64,000 nucleotides of DNA, taken from Chitinophaga jiangningensis (GTDB lineage Bacteria; Bacteroidota; Bacteroidia; Chitinophagales; Chitinophagaceae). The translations under genes were made by a program, and so were the position numbers. Of this stretch, positions 45,498-53,252 are shown in pieces; within the stretch, counting starts at the first letter, position 1; every line of letters begins with the position of its first letter. The stretch lies in assembly GCF_900142605.1 (NCBI RefSeq), contig NZ_FRBL01000015.1, positions 1 through 64,000 of the forward strand. The letters run 5' to 3'. The notes under the pieces are model-generated. The model saw nothing but the letters and a program-made list of their open reading frames with translations, ran no database searches and was not told the origin of the DNA.

Positions 45498-45713
45498 TTA
45501 ACTATGAATGGCTGAACTGATGATCAGTCCAATGGCGATTATAAAAGCACCTACCACAATGGCCAGCGCAATATTTTTATTCTGCACCAGTTCCTTCCAG
45601 GTGTTTTCCGGTGTAAGCCGGTCCACCAGCCAGAAGGCAATTATGAGGATAACCACCCCTAATAATGAATACACGGCAGATGCGAGAATGTACTTGAATT
45701 GTAATGCTTCCAT
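45498..45713 (-). CDS. DUF350 (YjfL/UPF0719-like) small membrane protein
   Basis: 71 aa, two TM segments (about 10-30 and 48-66) with the signature region FWLVDRLTP between them. DUF350 proteins often have two such repeats; this one has a single unit. In other bacteria DUF350 genes occur next to polyamine-related and DUF4178 genes. The function is unknown. It begins 6 bases after the small one-TM gene. Confidence 0.88.
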   Translation of the reverse strand: MEALQFKYILASAVYSLLGVVILIIAFWLVDRLTPENTWKELVQNKNIALAIVVGAFIIAIGLIISSAIHS

Positions 45714-45719
45714 AGTGAT

Positions 45720-45935
45720 TTATTTGTGATAGAAATAGTGAACGCCGCTGTGCGACCTGGCAGTGCGATCGTTGCCAGGCTTCCAGGTATCTGTGCTGGT
45801 ACAGTTACACACCCGGTAACCGTAAGTATTGCTAACCAGCAGGATGGTCAACAGCCCTGCCAATATGCAAATGGTGATTTTATCATCTCTCCACGTAAAT
45901 GGAAACCAGGAGAAAAGTGATTTTATTTTGTCCAT
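45720..45935 (-). CDS. Small one-TM protein of the SpeD operon
   Basis: 71 aa from the ATG at 45935, four bases after the DUF4178 stop; a GTG at 45962 would overlap that gene. One TM (about 21-37; ITICILAGLLTILLVSN) and a polar C-terminus with CNC and a His-rich end (HSGVHYFYHK). No family recognised. Conserved position in a tight operon makes a real gene likely. Confidence 0.72.
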   Translation of the reverse strand: MDKIKSLFSWFPFTWRDDKITICILAGLLTILLVSNTYGYRVCNCTSTDTWKPGNDRTARSHSGVHYFYHK

Positions 45936-45939
45936 TTTA

Positions 45940-47211
45940 TTATTTTCTATAGGTGATATCACTGTTTTCCCAACGCTCGTCCTCCCGGATCTGCTGCCAT
46001 TTCATGAACACCAGTGCCGCACCGCCAAACAGCAGGCACAGGATAACTTCATTCCATACGGTAGGCACATCCCAGAATACGGTCACGTCTGCACGAACGG
46101 TAGGTCCGGCCTTCTCCGTGGCTGTTGTAGCCACAAAATGATACTGACCAGGGGTAACGCTGCACACAAAAGCGGTTTGTTTATAATCGCCTTCCGACCA
46201 GCTTTCTCCATCTTCCACTCCACGGTAATAGGCCGTTTCCAAAGGAATCGTTCTTTCTTCGCCCGTTACTTCGTTTACCAGCGTAAGGTCTAGCGCACAC
46301 CAGTTGTTGGTCAGGTCCGTATTAACTTGCACTTCTATATTGGTGACCTTATCATCAAACCTGAAGGAAGGACTCAGCAATGGTTTGTTGACAGTAGAAT
46401 CGTTGATGTAAAAGCTATCCTGCATGATCAGCTTATTCTGCCGGTGGCTGTTATTATACAGGAAACTGAACAAGGCAACCAGGCAGAAAACAAAAGCAGC
46501 GATTCCAAACTGGTTCGGACGTAAGCCACGAAGAAATGGCTGGGCAGGTGCTATGCCAATTCTTGGGGGCAACGCCTTATCTTTGAGGAATGCTTTTTTT
46601 ACTTCCTTTGGATAGATATAAATACCACGGAAAGCATTGATTTCGTGGCGTCCCTGGCGTTGATCCATTTCAAAAGAAATCATCTGCGGGGGATTGATAA
46701 ACTCCAGGCATCGGGTGCTCTGCTTGTAATTCAGCTCCCACGGAATTTCTCCGATAATGCATGTATAATGCCCGCTAAATCTGCTGAACAATTCGAAGGT
46801 TTTCGCCTCGTATTTTACTTCCGTCTTTGTCTCAAAACTGGATGTAGTTACCTCAGGAAAATCCTCCATCGGTATGTTTTCAACCAGGAGCCAATGACCG
46901 TCAGATGCCGAGAGGAACCTGATACTGCGGTCGGCATTGTTCATCAGTACATACTCCGCCCAGTAAGCGCTGGAATGGTCCACTATGCGCTTGGTATATG
47001 CAATAACGGTGTATTCCAGCCCCCGCAGTACACCTACTGTTCCGAGTGGTATCAGCTGCGAAATCCTGGCTTTGTCCAGTTTATCTACCTTATTGGGGAA
47101 GCCTGAAGAAAAATCCAGCAGGGCTCCGCATTTAGGACAGCCATAGAGGCGGGTGTCCGGGTGTTGCAGGTCGATGCCCACCTTACAGGCAGGACAAGTA
47201 AAATGTGGCAT
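45940..47211 (-). CDS. DUF4178 membrane protein with zinc ribbon
   Basis: 423 aa. N-terminal zinc ribbon (Cys6, Cys9, Cys25, Cys28), two DUF4178-like beta-barrel units (about 45-205; LIPLGTVGVLRGLEYTVIAY and FSRFSGHYTCIIGEIPWEL), TM at about 237-257, an extracytoplasmic beta domain (about 260-380) and a second TM (about 385-405). DUF4178 function is unknown. Its start is one base after the SpeD stop. The layout suggests that it senses or scaffolds something on both sides of the membrane. Confidence 0.87.
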   Translation of the reverse strand: MPHFTCPACKVGIDLQHPDTRLYGCPKCGALLDFSSGFPNKVDKLDKARISQLIPLGTVGVLRGLEYTVIAYTKRIVDHSSAYWAEYVLMNNADRSIRFLSASDGHWLLVENIPMEDFPEVTTSSFETKTEVKYEAKTFELFSRFSGHYTCIIGEIPWELNYKQSTRCLEFINPPQMISFEMDQRQGRHEINAFRGIYIYPKEVKKAFLKDKALPPRIGIAPAQPFLRGLRPNQFGIAAFVFCLVALFSFLYNNSHRQNKLIMQDSFYINDSTVNKPLLSPSFRFDDKVTNIEVQVNTDLTNNWCALDLTLVNEVTGEERTIPLETAYYRGVEDGESWSEGDYKQTAFVCSVTPGQYHFVATTATEKAGPTVRADVTVFWDVPTVWNEVILCLLFGGAALVFMKWQQIREDERWENSDITYRK

Positions 47212-47212
47212 T

Positions 47213-47566
47213 TTATCTTCTTATCTGTTGAGATTCATGTTTGGTGGTCTGGAAAAAATCATGAATGGCGCTCATGATGGCGGTAGTGATGGCATCATTG
47301 TTTTTCCGGAAGTTGGAAAGGAACACATCACAGGTACACAGGCCGTATTCCGGCCAGGTATGAATGGAGATATGTGATTCTGTAAGACAATGAACCGCGG
47401 TGAAACCTCCGTTGGGAAAGTCATGTACGGCGTTACCTACCTCTGTAAGCTGATGGTATTGAATCTGATGGGTGATAAAAGTTTTCCAGTTGTCACTTTG
47501 CTGCAGTAGTTCAATATTGTTGGTATACAGGGTGGTCAACAGGTGTAGCCCTGGTTGATATTTCAT
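47213..47566 (-). CDS. speD: SpeD-family (S-adenosylmethionine decarboxylase-like) pyruvoyl enzyme
   Basis: 117 aa from the ATG at 47566; a TTG at 47593 lies in a hairpin region. Prokaryotic class 1B SpeD fold with autocleavage site Glu63-Ser64 in LTESHISIHTWPEYG, processing His69, and conserved TWPE. The active-site Cys normally in FTCGD (Cys83 of the Thermotoga enzyme) aligns here with Ser84 in VFLSN; Cys77 and Cys79 are close by. It should still self-cleave to form the pyruvoyl group, but AdoMet decarboxylation may be reduced or the substrate changed. First gene of a seven-gene operon. Confidence 0.88.
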   Translation of the reverse strand: MKYQPGLHLLTTLYTNNIELLQQSDNWKTFITHQIQYHQLTEVGNAVHDFPNGGFTAVHCLTESHISIHTWPEYGLCTCDVFLSNFRKNNDAITTAIMSAIHDFFQTTKHESQQIRR

Positions 47567-47596
47567 GGCAGAGATAATATGTGCATGTTGCAATGT

Positions 47597-47617
47597 AAAA
47601 ATTCCTGATGAATTTTT
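47597..47617. terminator. Short hairpin upstream of the SpeD gene
   Basis: AAAAATTC and GAATTTTT form an 8-bp stem with a 5-nt loop. It could stop transcription from the gene at 47687, making the SpeD operon start downstream of it; no promoter box is visible in the 30 bases left. Confidence 0.4.
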
Positions 47618-47686
47618 CTTTTTGTTTCAGGAGATCGTGGTATATGCGAATTGTATGCCAGGTTCGTTTACCCTTTTACGTTGGCG

Positions 47687-48070
47687 TCATAAATTTTCTT
47701 CCTGCTTGCGCTCATAGCGTTCTTTTGCCTGCTGGCGGCGTTCTGATTTATGTGCTTCATAGCGGTCAAACTGATCTGTGCTCAATACTTTTTTCAGTGA
47801 GCTGTCGCGTGTGGCGCCCAGTTGTTTCATCTGTTTTCCTTTCTCCATGCGGGGCATCACGTTGTCTTTCCGCAGTGCAGCCATCTTTTCGGAAAATGTT
47901 TTATTGATGTCATATACTTTACCATACTGCTCATGGTTAAGCAGGAGTCGGGCCTTCATGGTGTCAGTCATGATGCGTATATAATCCCTTCTGTCCTGGG
48001 AAAAATTGGTAGTGGTGGTGAGGGTGAAAAGGGTTATCAAAACTATCCGCGCGGTGCCTATACTTTTCAT
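47687..48070 (-). CDS. Small secreted helical protein
   Basis: 127 aa. Signal peptide about 1-24 (LITLFTLTTTTNFS), then a charged all-helical part rich in Lys, Arg and Glu with LLLNHEQYGKVYDINKTF and KVLSTDQFDRYEAHK, resembling LTxxQ-type (Spy/CpxP-like) periplasmic proteins of Bacteroidota. Possibly a periplasmic chaperone or stress sensor. It lies between the DUF4920 gene and the SpeD operon on the same strand. Confidence 0.78.
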   Translation of the reverse strand: MKSIGTARIVLITLFTLTTTTNFSQDRRDYIRIMTDTMKARLLLNHEQYGKVYDINKTFSEKMAALRKDNVMPRMEKGKQMKQLGATRDSSLKKVLSTDQFDRYEAHKSERRQQAKERYERKQEENL

Positions 48071-48130
48071 GTCCGGTTTTTAATATTCAACAATGCCGGG
48101 AGGGCATTTGTTCTGTCGTGTTATTGTAGG

Positions 48131-48197
48131 AGATGCCAACGGCATCTTTTAAAATTAGCGCCTGACCGTTAGCCTTCGGCAAATGGTCAGGCGCTAA
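48131..48197 (-). terminator. Terminator of the DUF4920 gene
   Basis: A perfect 13-bp stem (48155-48167 with 48185-48197), its loop containing a smaller GCC-TTC-GGC hairpin, is followed on the minus strand by TTTT. Next to it is a 7-bp hairpin (48131-48137 with 48141-48147) with TTTT on the plus strand. Confidence 0.7.
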
Positions 48198-48200
48198 AAA

Positions 48201-48680
48201 TTATTCCAGTACCAGGATGCCGCTGGCTGTATAGCGGTATTCCTGCTGTGGTGTGGTGATGGCATCAATTTCTGCCTGCGGTTTCTTCGCATCCTGCGCA
48301 TAGTGGCGCAGTTCCGACACCGAAGTTATGGTCTGGTACGCCAATCCGTCCAGCACTATGGTTTTACCTTTTATATCCAGCGGTACAAAAAAGGCGTAGT
48401 CTTTCATTTTCACAAAAGCAGTGGTGCTGTCGTTTACCTGGAGTTTCATCCAGCAGCCTTTTTTAGGGCAAACATCCAGCACTTTCGCTTTGATTTTCAA
48501 CGCTAGTTTACCGGTATCGTTTTTCAGCATAGCAGGGATCCGGGAGGCATCCACTGCGCCGGCAGCAGTAGTGCCGGCGCCATAGGTACTGTTGGGTTTG
48601 GCCGGACCTTTGGGAGGCTGCGCGTATACGCCGGTGGCGAGGCACACAGTTACGAGCAGAAAGATCATCTTTTGCAGCAT
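48201..48680 (-). CDS. DUF4920-family periplasmic protein
   Basis: 159 aa from the ATG at 48680; the open frame reaches 48851 but that part overlaps the YCII gene. Signal peptide about 1-19. OB-like domain with the family signature VLDVCPKKGCWMKLQV and YAFFVPLDIKGK. DUF4920 proteins are periplasmic with unknown role; the paired Cys (CPKKGC) suggests metal or redox binding. Confidence 0.87.
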   Translation of the reverse strand: MLQKMIFLLVTVCLATGVYAQPPKGPAKPNSTYGAGTTAAGAVDASRIPAMLKNDTGKLALKIKAKVLDVCPKKGCWMKLQVNDSTTAFVKMKDYAFFVPLDIKGKTIVLDGLAYQTITSVSELRHYAQDAKKPQAEIDAITTPQQEYRYTASGILVLE

Positions 48681-48729
48681 AGCGATAAAGAGTTTGCGAC
48701 TAAGATACAAAAGTTCTCTGTTCTGTTGT

Positions 48730-49047
48730 TTAGCGGTGGCGGATTTCCACAGATCCGCCAAAAGGCAGCACAGGTACCATGGCAGCCAGTTCCATTGCCT
48801 GCTCATCGTCCTTGGCGTTGATGTACATAAAGCTGACCACCCGCTGACCATCTTCTTCGATGGTGCCGGCGCCGGCCTGATTAGCTGTCACTACAAATCC
48901 GGGCTTTACAACCGGGGTACCGGACTGGTAATGATTAGCGGCCTTCCATTTTTCAACCAGCTCGTCCCAGCCTTTGCGTACGGTAGCAATATCCTCCTGC
49001 GTGAGTGGGGCAGGGTTTACACGGGTAATAAACACATATTCGTTCAT
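48730..49047 (-). CDS. YCII-related (YciI-like) protein
   Basis: 105 aa, ferredoxin-like alpha/beta fold typical of YCII/DGPF proteins: MNEYVFITRVNPAPLT start, central GTPVVKP, and GGSVEIRHR end. Usually a small enzyme or ECF-associated protein; no partner sigma gene is nearby. Its start is 66 bases from the AraC stop on the same strand. Confidence 0.85.
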   Translation of the reverse strand: MNEYVFITRVNPAPLTQEDIATVRKGWDELVEKWKAANHYQSGTPVVKPGFVVTANQAGAGTIEEDGQRVVSFMYINAKDDEQAMELAAMVPVLPFGGSVEIRHR

Positions 49048-49113
49048 GGTTCAATTATTTTATAGGGTAAAATTACCGGCATGCGCGGGCCTGAAATTGT
49101 AAAAAAGCATTTT

Positions 49114-49881
49114 TTACCATTCCTGCTTACGGGAGAAAAAATCGTGGGGAGTGGTGCCGGTAAACCGGCGGAAGTCCTTGATGAAATGAGACTGGTCAAA
49201 GTAGCCGGCATCGTAAGCCAGGCTGGTAAGGGATTGGGTGGGCTGCTGGTGAATGATATGATTTAGTTTCACTATCGTGGCATATTGCTTTGGGGTAGCC
49301 CCCACGATAGCGCGGAAGCGCTTTTCCAGCGGGTCTTTACTGGTATATAAGGCAGATGCTAACTCCGTCATGCGGAGTTGTCCGCGGCGTTGCTGTATTT
49401 TTTCAATGGCAGCCTGCACCAGCGGGTCCAAGGCGGACGGCTGTAAGCGAAGCAGCCACTGGTCAGTAATGGCCACCATCGCGGCTGGGGTAGGCGCCGC
49501 CTGCAGCCGGTCGGATAAATCCCTTAGCATGGCATCCGGGAAAAAGTTATCCAGTGATACTACCTGACTGTTTACTTCATGCAACGGTGCCTGAATAAAT
49601 GCGGCAGCGCGCCCGGGTTTGAAGGTAATGAGAAACCAGGTGGTATCCGGGTGGTAGTTCATGTGCTGGGCTTCCTTGCGGATGCCGGAAATGCCATAAT
49701 TACCCAGGGTTTGCACCTGGTCGTGACGGGTATGCTGAATATTGCCGGTAATGCGGAACGACAGGGTAATACCCGGCCCTGGCAGCACGGTGTTCACCCG
49801 TCCTTCACCACTTCTGATAAGCAGGTAGTTGGACACATATGGCTGCAACTGCGGGCACGGCAACTGGTGAAGGAATTCCAT
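49114..49881 (-). CDS. AraC-family transcriptional regulator
   Basis: 255 aa. N-terminal sensing domain (DUF6597-like; about 5-110, YLLIRSGEGRVNTVLPGPGITLSFRI) and a C-terminal AraC HTH (about 150-255; LASALYTSKDPLEKRFRAIVG, then LAYDAGYFDQSHFIKDFRRFTG). Such regulators often sit beside a YCII-type gene, as here; it may control the YCII gene just downstream. Confidence 0.92.
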   Translation of the reverse strand: MEFLHQLPCPQLQPYVSNYLLIRSGEGRVNTVLPGPGITLSFRITGNIQHTRHDQVQTLGNYGISGIRKEAQHMNYHPDTTWFLITFKPGRAAAFIQAPLHEVNSQVVSLDNFFPDAMLRDLSDRLQAAPTPAAMVAITDQWLLRLQPSALDPLVQAAIEKIQQRRGQLRMTELASALYTSKDPLEKRFRAIVGATPKQYATIVKLNHIIHQQPTQSLTSLAYDAGYFDQSHFIKDFRRFTGTTPHDFFSRKQEW

Positions 49882-49918
49882 AAGAGGTAGTAATAATTGC
49901 TGTAAAGGTAATTATTAT

Positions 49919-50563
49919 CTACACCATTTGTGAATGTCCCGGAACGCGGATGATCCCTTTTACCAACGCTTTCCACTGGGCTTTCGACAAGCCTGCCATG
50001 GCGCCTAAGCCCACAAAAAAATTGCGGACCCGGTCCCAGAAGGAGGATGTATCGGTATTCGGTTTTTCATTTCTTCCCAGTACGCTGGCCTCCAGCACAG
50101 CACCATATTGGGTGAGTATAAAAGACGAGGTGGCATCCCGTTGAAAAAAATGTGCAACGTCCGGGTCTATATCTTTTGGTGGTTTAAATGGCCTTACCCG
50201 CATCCCGAGGTAACTCAGTACCCCGTTATGGTCCGTTTGTTCTTCAATTTTTTCCACGCGTACCCAATCGTAACCTGCGCCGGTGCTGGTTCCCGGTCCG
50301 GGAATATTGATCCGGATATGATCCCCTTCCTTGGCGTGGCGGTATACTTTCTCGCCGTTGGGGCTGATGAGTTCAAAGGTAGCGGTGAGGTCGCCGCTGA
50401 TGTTATGCCAGTTGTTGACATCCAGGAGTCGCTCCCTGGCTACATTGTACATAGCCCTTGCTTCCTGGTCCGAAGAGGCACGGATGCTGCTGCTGGTGTT
50501 GGACTGGCCTCCTTCCGTCTGCTCAGGGATGATGCCCTGCTTCATGTCGGGTATTTTGCCCAT
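49919..50563 (-). CDS. Hypothetical protein
   Basis: 214 aa, soluble. An N-terminal Ser/Gln-rich stretch (about 15-35), a beta-rich middle (about 55-145; TATFELISPNGEKVYRHAKEGDHIRINIPGPG) and a basic C-terminus with a short hydrophobic run (FFVGLGAMAGLSKAQWKALV). No family recognised. The middle recalls SH3-like or OB-like domains. No neighbours suggest a role. Confidence 0.75.
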   Translation of the reverse strand: MGKIPDMKQGIIPEQTEGGQSNTSSSIRASSDQEARAMYNVARERLLDVNNWHNISGDLTATFELISPNGEKVYRHAKEGDHIRINIPGPGTSTGAGYDWVRVEKIEEQTDHNGVLSYLGMRVRPFKPPKDIDPDVAHFFQRDATSSFILTQYGAVLEASVLGRNEKPNTDTSSFWDRVRNFFVGLGAMAGLSKAQWKALVKGIIRVPGHSQMV

Positions 50564-50924
50564 AGGATATTGTTTTAAAGAGCAGTGCCAATAATAATGC
50601 CTTTTTGAGCCGTATGGCAGCGCCCAGGGCGCTTTTCTGCATCCTTCCGGTATCCGGGCATATAGCGATTAAGGAAGCCGGATCACCAAATGTGGATAGG
50701 GGCACTCAGCTTGTAGCGGAAGAACTACACTGAAAACAGGGGCTGGCAGCTACAGCCATTTCCGCTAAAAGCAGCTACAGCCGGCAGGTTAGCGCAGGGT
50801 GGCCCGCCTTGCGATATTACAGTAATTTAACAATGTTTTGCCGGCAGGTGGGCAGGAATTTGCTTTTTTATCAGGTGAATAAATTAGATGACGAAGACTT
50901 TTAATCACTAAAAATTTTAGTGTC
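50564..50924. other. 361-bp gap without a gene
   Basis: Contents seen: a short GC stem (50619-50625 with 50627-50633) followed by TTTT on the plus strand; a 12-base direct repeat GCAGCTACAGCC at 50746-50757 and 50771-50782; a small inverted repeat around 50741-50757; and a palindrome just before the next gene. No convincing reading frame or RNA gene was found. Confidence 0.5.
50906..50922. promoter_or_regulatory. Perfect palindrome abutting the start of a small gene
   Basis: CACTAAAA-A-TTTTAGTG ends two bases before the ATG at 50925. It could be an operator, or a hairpin in the mRNA that would hide the ribosome entry site. Confidence 0.45.
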
Positions 50925-51116
50925 ATGATGCATCGAGGTAACAATACCGGTAAACATCAGGATCAACATCGGGAAAGGTCATCCGAAAGGGAAACCAAAA
51001 GGATGGCAGGCAAAAATAATCCTGCAAAGGATATGCACGAAGAAAAACCTGTTGACCAGATGAAACACGGTATAACAGAGAAAAGCCATAACCCTAAACG
51101 CAAGGGTGGGCATTAA
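50925..51116 (+). CDS. Small hydrophilic protein
   Basis: 63 aa, no hydrophobic segment. Very rich in Lys, His, Glu, Asn and Gly (RGNNTGKHQDQHRERSS, KNNPAKDMHEEKP, KRKGGH). It resembles no named family, though such highly charged short proteins are common stress-related products in Bacteroidota. Supports for a real gene: an ATGATG start, a palindrome just upstream and a strong terminator 46 bases after the stop. Confidence 0.6.
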   Translation: MMHRGNNTGKHQDQHRERSSERETKRMAGKNNPAKDMHEEKPVDQMKHGITEKSHNPKRKGGH

Positions 51117-51161
51117 ACTGAAGCCCGCTGGCATGAGAAAGGTTTGGCATTCATCGCGCTG

Positions 51162-51205
51162 ATAGCGTCATGGCAATAATGTAAAGCATTTGCCCATGAC
51201 GCTAT
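51162..51205 (+). terminator. Terminator of the small hydrophilic gene
   Basis: A perfect 12-bp stem (51162-51173 with 51194-51205) with a 20-nt loop. The T-run is short. The remaining 304-bp interval to the ThuA gene shows only TATCTTTA at 51405-51412, a weak -7-like box. Confidence 0.6.
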
Positions 51206-51420
51206 TAGTTTGTAGCTAAACAAGACCAAAGTTCTAACCAGGGAATTTCCATCGACCGGAAATTGACGAGGTTCCATTGCCATGCTTGCCGCAGTTGGAT
51301 AATTCTACTTCTGTAAATGGAGGGCCGGTGGCATTCTCCCTGGTTTTTGTACTACTTCATCACTACGTCAGCCACGTAAATCCTTAGGAACCATGCAAAT
51401 TGCAGCTATCTTTAGGGTCT

Positions 51421-52233
51421 ATGAAAAAATTGATTCTCGCATGTATGCTGTTGCTATCTTCTCTTGTTCAGGCACAGCAACGCTTCCACGTCATCGCATT
51501 TTATACAGGTATCAGCGACCAGGCACATATCAGTTTTGTAGCCGAAGCTAACAAATGGTTTGCTGACCAGGCAGCCAAAAACAACTTTACTTTCCGCACT
51601 ACCAATAACTGGGACCTGCTCAATAAGGATACCCTCAAAAACTATCAGGTAGTATTATTCCTCGATACCCGCCCGGAAAAACCGGCGCAGCGCGCGGCTT
51701 TCCAGCAGTATATGGAAAAGGGAGGCGCGTGGATGGGTTTCCACTTTGCCGCGTTTGCGCTCACACCATCTGCCATACCGGCTAACTGGGATTGGTATCA
51801 CAACACCTTCCTCGGGTCAGGCCAGTTTGTAAGTAATACCTGGCGGCCTTCCATTGCCTACCTCCGTGCGGAACACCCGGAGCATCCCGTTACCAATGGC
51901 CTGCCGGCGGTATTTACATCTGCCCCCAATGAATGGTACCGCTGGAGTAACGACCTCCGTAAAAATCCGGACATCACAGTATTATTATCGATCGATAGTG
52001 CCAGCTTCCCGCTTGGAACCGGTCCTAAACCCAGTGAAATATGGCATAGCGGCTATTATCCGGTAGTGTGGACAAACAAGAAATATAAAATGGTATATAT
52101 GAATATGGGGCATAACGACATCGATTATGAAAACCATAACAAAAAGGAGTTGTCATTTACCTTCGATAACCGCAATGAATCGGACTTAATTTTGAAAAGC
52201 CTGCTTTGGCTGGGCAGCCAGGGAGGTAAGTAA
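51421..52233 (+). CDS. ThuA-domain secreted protein
   Basis: 270 aa from the ATG at 51421; an in-frame TTG at 51400 is upstream. Signal peptide about 1-18 (LLLSSLVQAQ). ThuA-like fold (trehalose-utilisation family, class I glutamine-amidotransferase-like): VVLFLDTRPEKP, GGAWMGFHFA, HPVTNGLP, EWYRWSNDLR and the late VVWTNKKYKMVYMNMGHND. ThuA proteins act on sugars or sugar acids; the exact reaction here is unknown. Stand-alone gene. Confidence 0.88.
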   Translation: MKKLILACMLLLSSLVQAQQRFHVIAFYTGISDQAHISFVAEANKWFADQAAKNNFTFRTTNNWDLLNKDTLKNYQVVLFLDTRPEKPAQRAAFQQYMEKGGAWMGFHFAAFALTPSAIPANWDWYHNTFLGSGQFVSNTWRPSIAYLRAEHPEHPVTNGLPAVFTSAPNEWYRWSNDLRKNPDITVLLSIDSASFPLGTGPKPSEIWHSGYYPVVWTNKKYKMVYMNMGHNDIDYENHNKKELSFTFDNRNESDLILKSLLWLGSQGGK

Positions 52234-52281
52234 GAAACCTTCCATGTACCGGTACTGAAACGGAGGAGCCCCCAATACTGC

Positions 52282-52340
52282 GCCGCGCCGGCGCGGCTCC
52301 CCGGGATCAAAAAGGGCTGCAAGCCCTTTTTGATCCCGGG
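52282..52340. terminator. Terminator hairpins after the ThuA gene
   Basis: A GC-rich palindrome (52282-52295) and a perfect 19-bp stem with GCA loop (52300-52318 with 52322-52340). The long perfect stem resembles the other triloop hairpins of this window. Confidence 0.55.
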
Positions 52341-52430
52341 ATAATCTGATATCCTGCAAATTATAAAAACTGCATCTGTTTTACTGTTGCATTTTACCTC
52401 ACCTTTGCAGCAGTTAAACCATACCCATAT

Positions 52431-53222
52431 ATGCAGTTCAGATATTTCCAGGCAGATGCCTTTACTGCCACCCCATTCAAAGGCAATCCTGCAGGCGTTT
52501 GCCTCCTGGATGAGATGCCGGCTGATGACATACTCTCCAACATCGGTAAAGAATTACAGTTACCCATGGCAGCTTTCCTGCTGAAGCAGGATAAGGATTA
52601 TCAATTGCGCTGGTTTTCTCCGGCTGGTACTGAATCACAGCTCTGTGGCCACGCTACGCTGGCGAGCGCGCACATCCTTTGGGAAACCGGGGCTGTGCCA
52701 ACGGAGACGCCTATACGCTTTCATACGGTAGCGGGTATACTCACTGCCTCCAACAGTGCTGATGGCTGGATTACACTCGATTTTCCGGCGTTTAATGTCA
52801 TACCTGATACGGATACTACAGTGTTTACAAGGATTTTCCCGGAACTCACCGCACTACATCGTACAGATGGTGGGCGTTACCTGGTGGAGTTGCCGGATGA
52901 AGCAGCCGTGAAGAATTACCAGCCCGATTTCCATCTCATTAATAACTATAAAATTATTATCACCGCAAAAGCGGATGCAGGCAAGCCATACGACTTCGTA
53001 TCCAGGTTTTTTTCGCCGGTGAGCGGTGTACCGGAAGATTCCGTGACCGGATCAGCCCATAGTGCACTGGTACCTTTCTATGCTAAAAAGTTGGGTAAAA
53101 CCAGTTTCAATGCATTACAGGTTTCGCCAAGAGGAGGAGAACTGCGCGTAGCGCTGAAAGGCGACAGGGTGGAAATTGCAGGTCAGGCGGTAACGGTGGT
53201 GGAAGGGAAGTTACGTTACTAG
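52431..53222 (+). CDS. PhzF-family isomerase-like protein
   Basis: 263 aa. Diaminopimelate-epimerase-like double fold of the PhzF family: MQFRYFQADAFTATPFKGNPAG start, SQLCGHATLASAH, and PEDSVTGSAHSAL near 205-217. The catalytic Glu of phenazine enzyme PhzF lies in a SETxF motif; here the equivalent region is LPMAAF (Met46 in place of Glu), so the isomerase chemistry may be absent or changed. The other active-site elements are kept. Stand-alone gene. Confidence 0.87.
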   Translation: MQFRYFQADAFTATPFKGNPAGVCLLDEMPADDILSNIGKELQLPMAAFLLKQDKDYQLRWFSPAGTESQLCGHATLASAHILWETGAVPTETPIRFHTVAGILTASNSADGWITLDFPAFNVIPDTDTTVFTRIFPELTALHRTDGGRYLVELPDEAAVKNYQPDFHLINNYKIIITAKADAGKPYDFVSRFFSPVSGVPEDSVTGSAHSALVPFYAKKLGKTSFNALQVSPRGGELRVALKGDRVEIAGQAVTVVEGKLRY

Positions 53223-53252
53223 GCAGTATTCCTTTTTGATACATTGATAATC

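Noticed and set aside
50523..50705. 60-codon minus-strand frame overlapping the hypothetical gene start
   Set aside because: It is in another frame, has no start context or conserved motif, and ends within the real gene.
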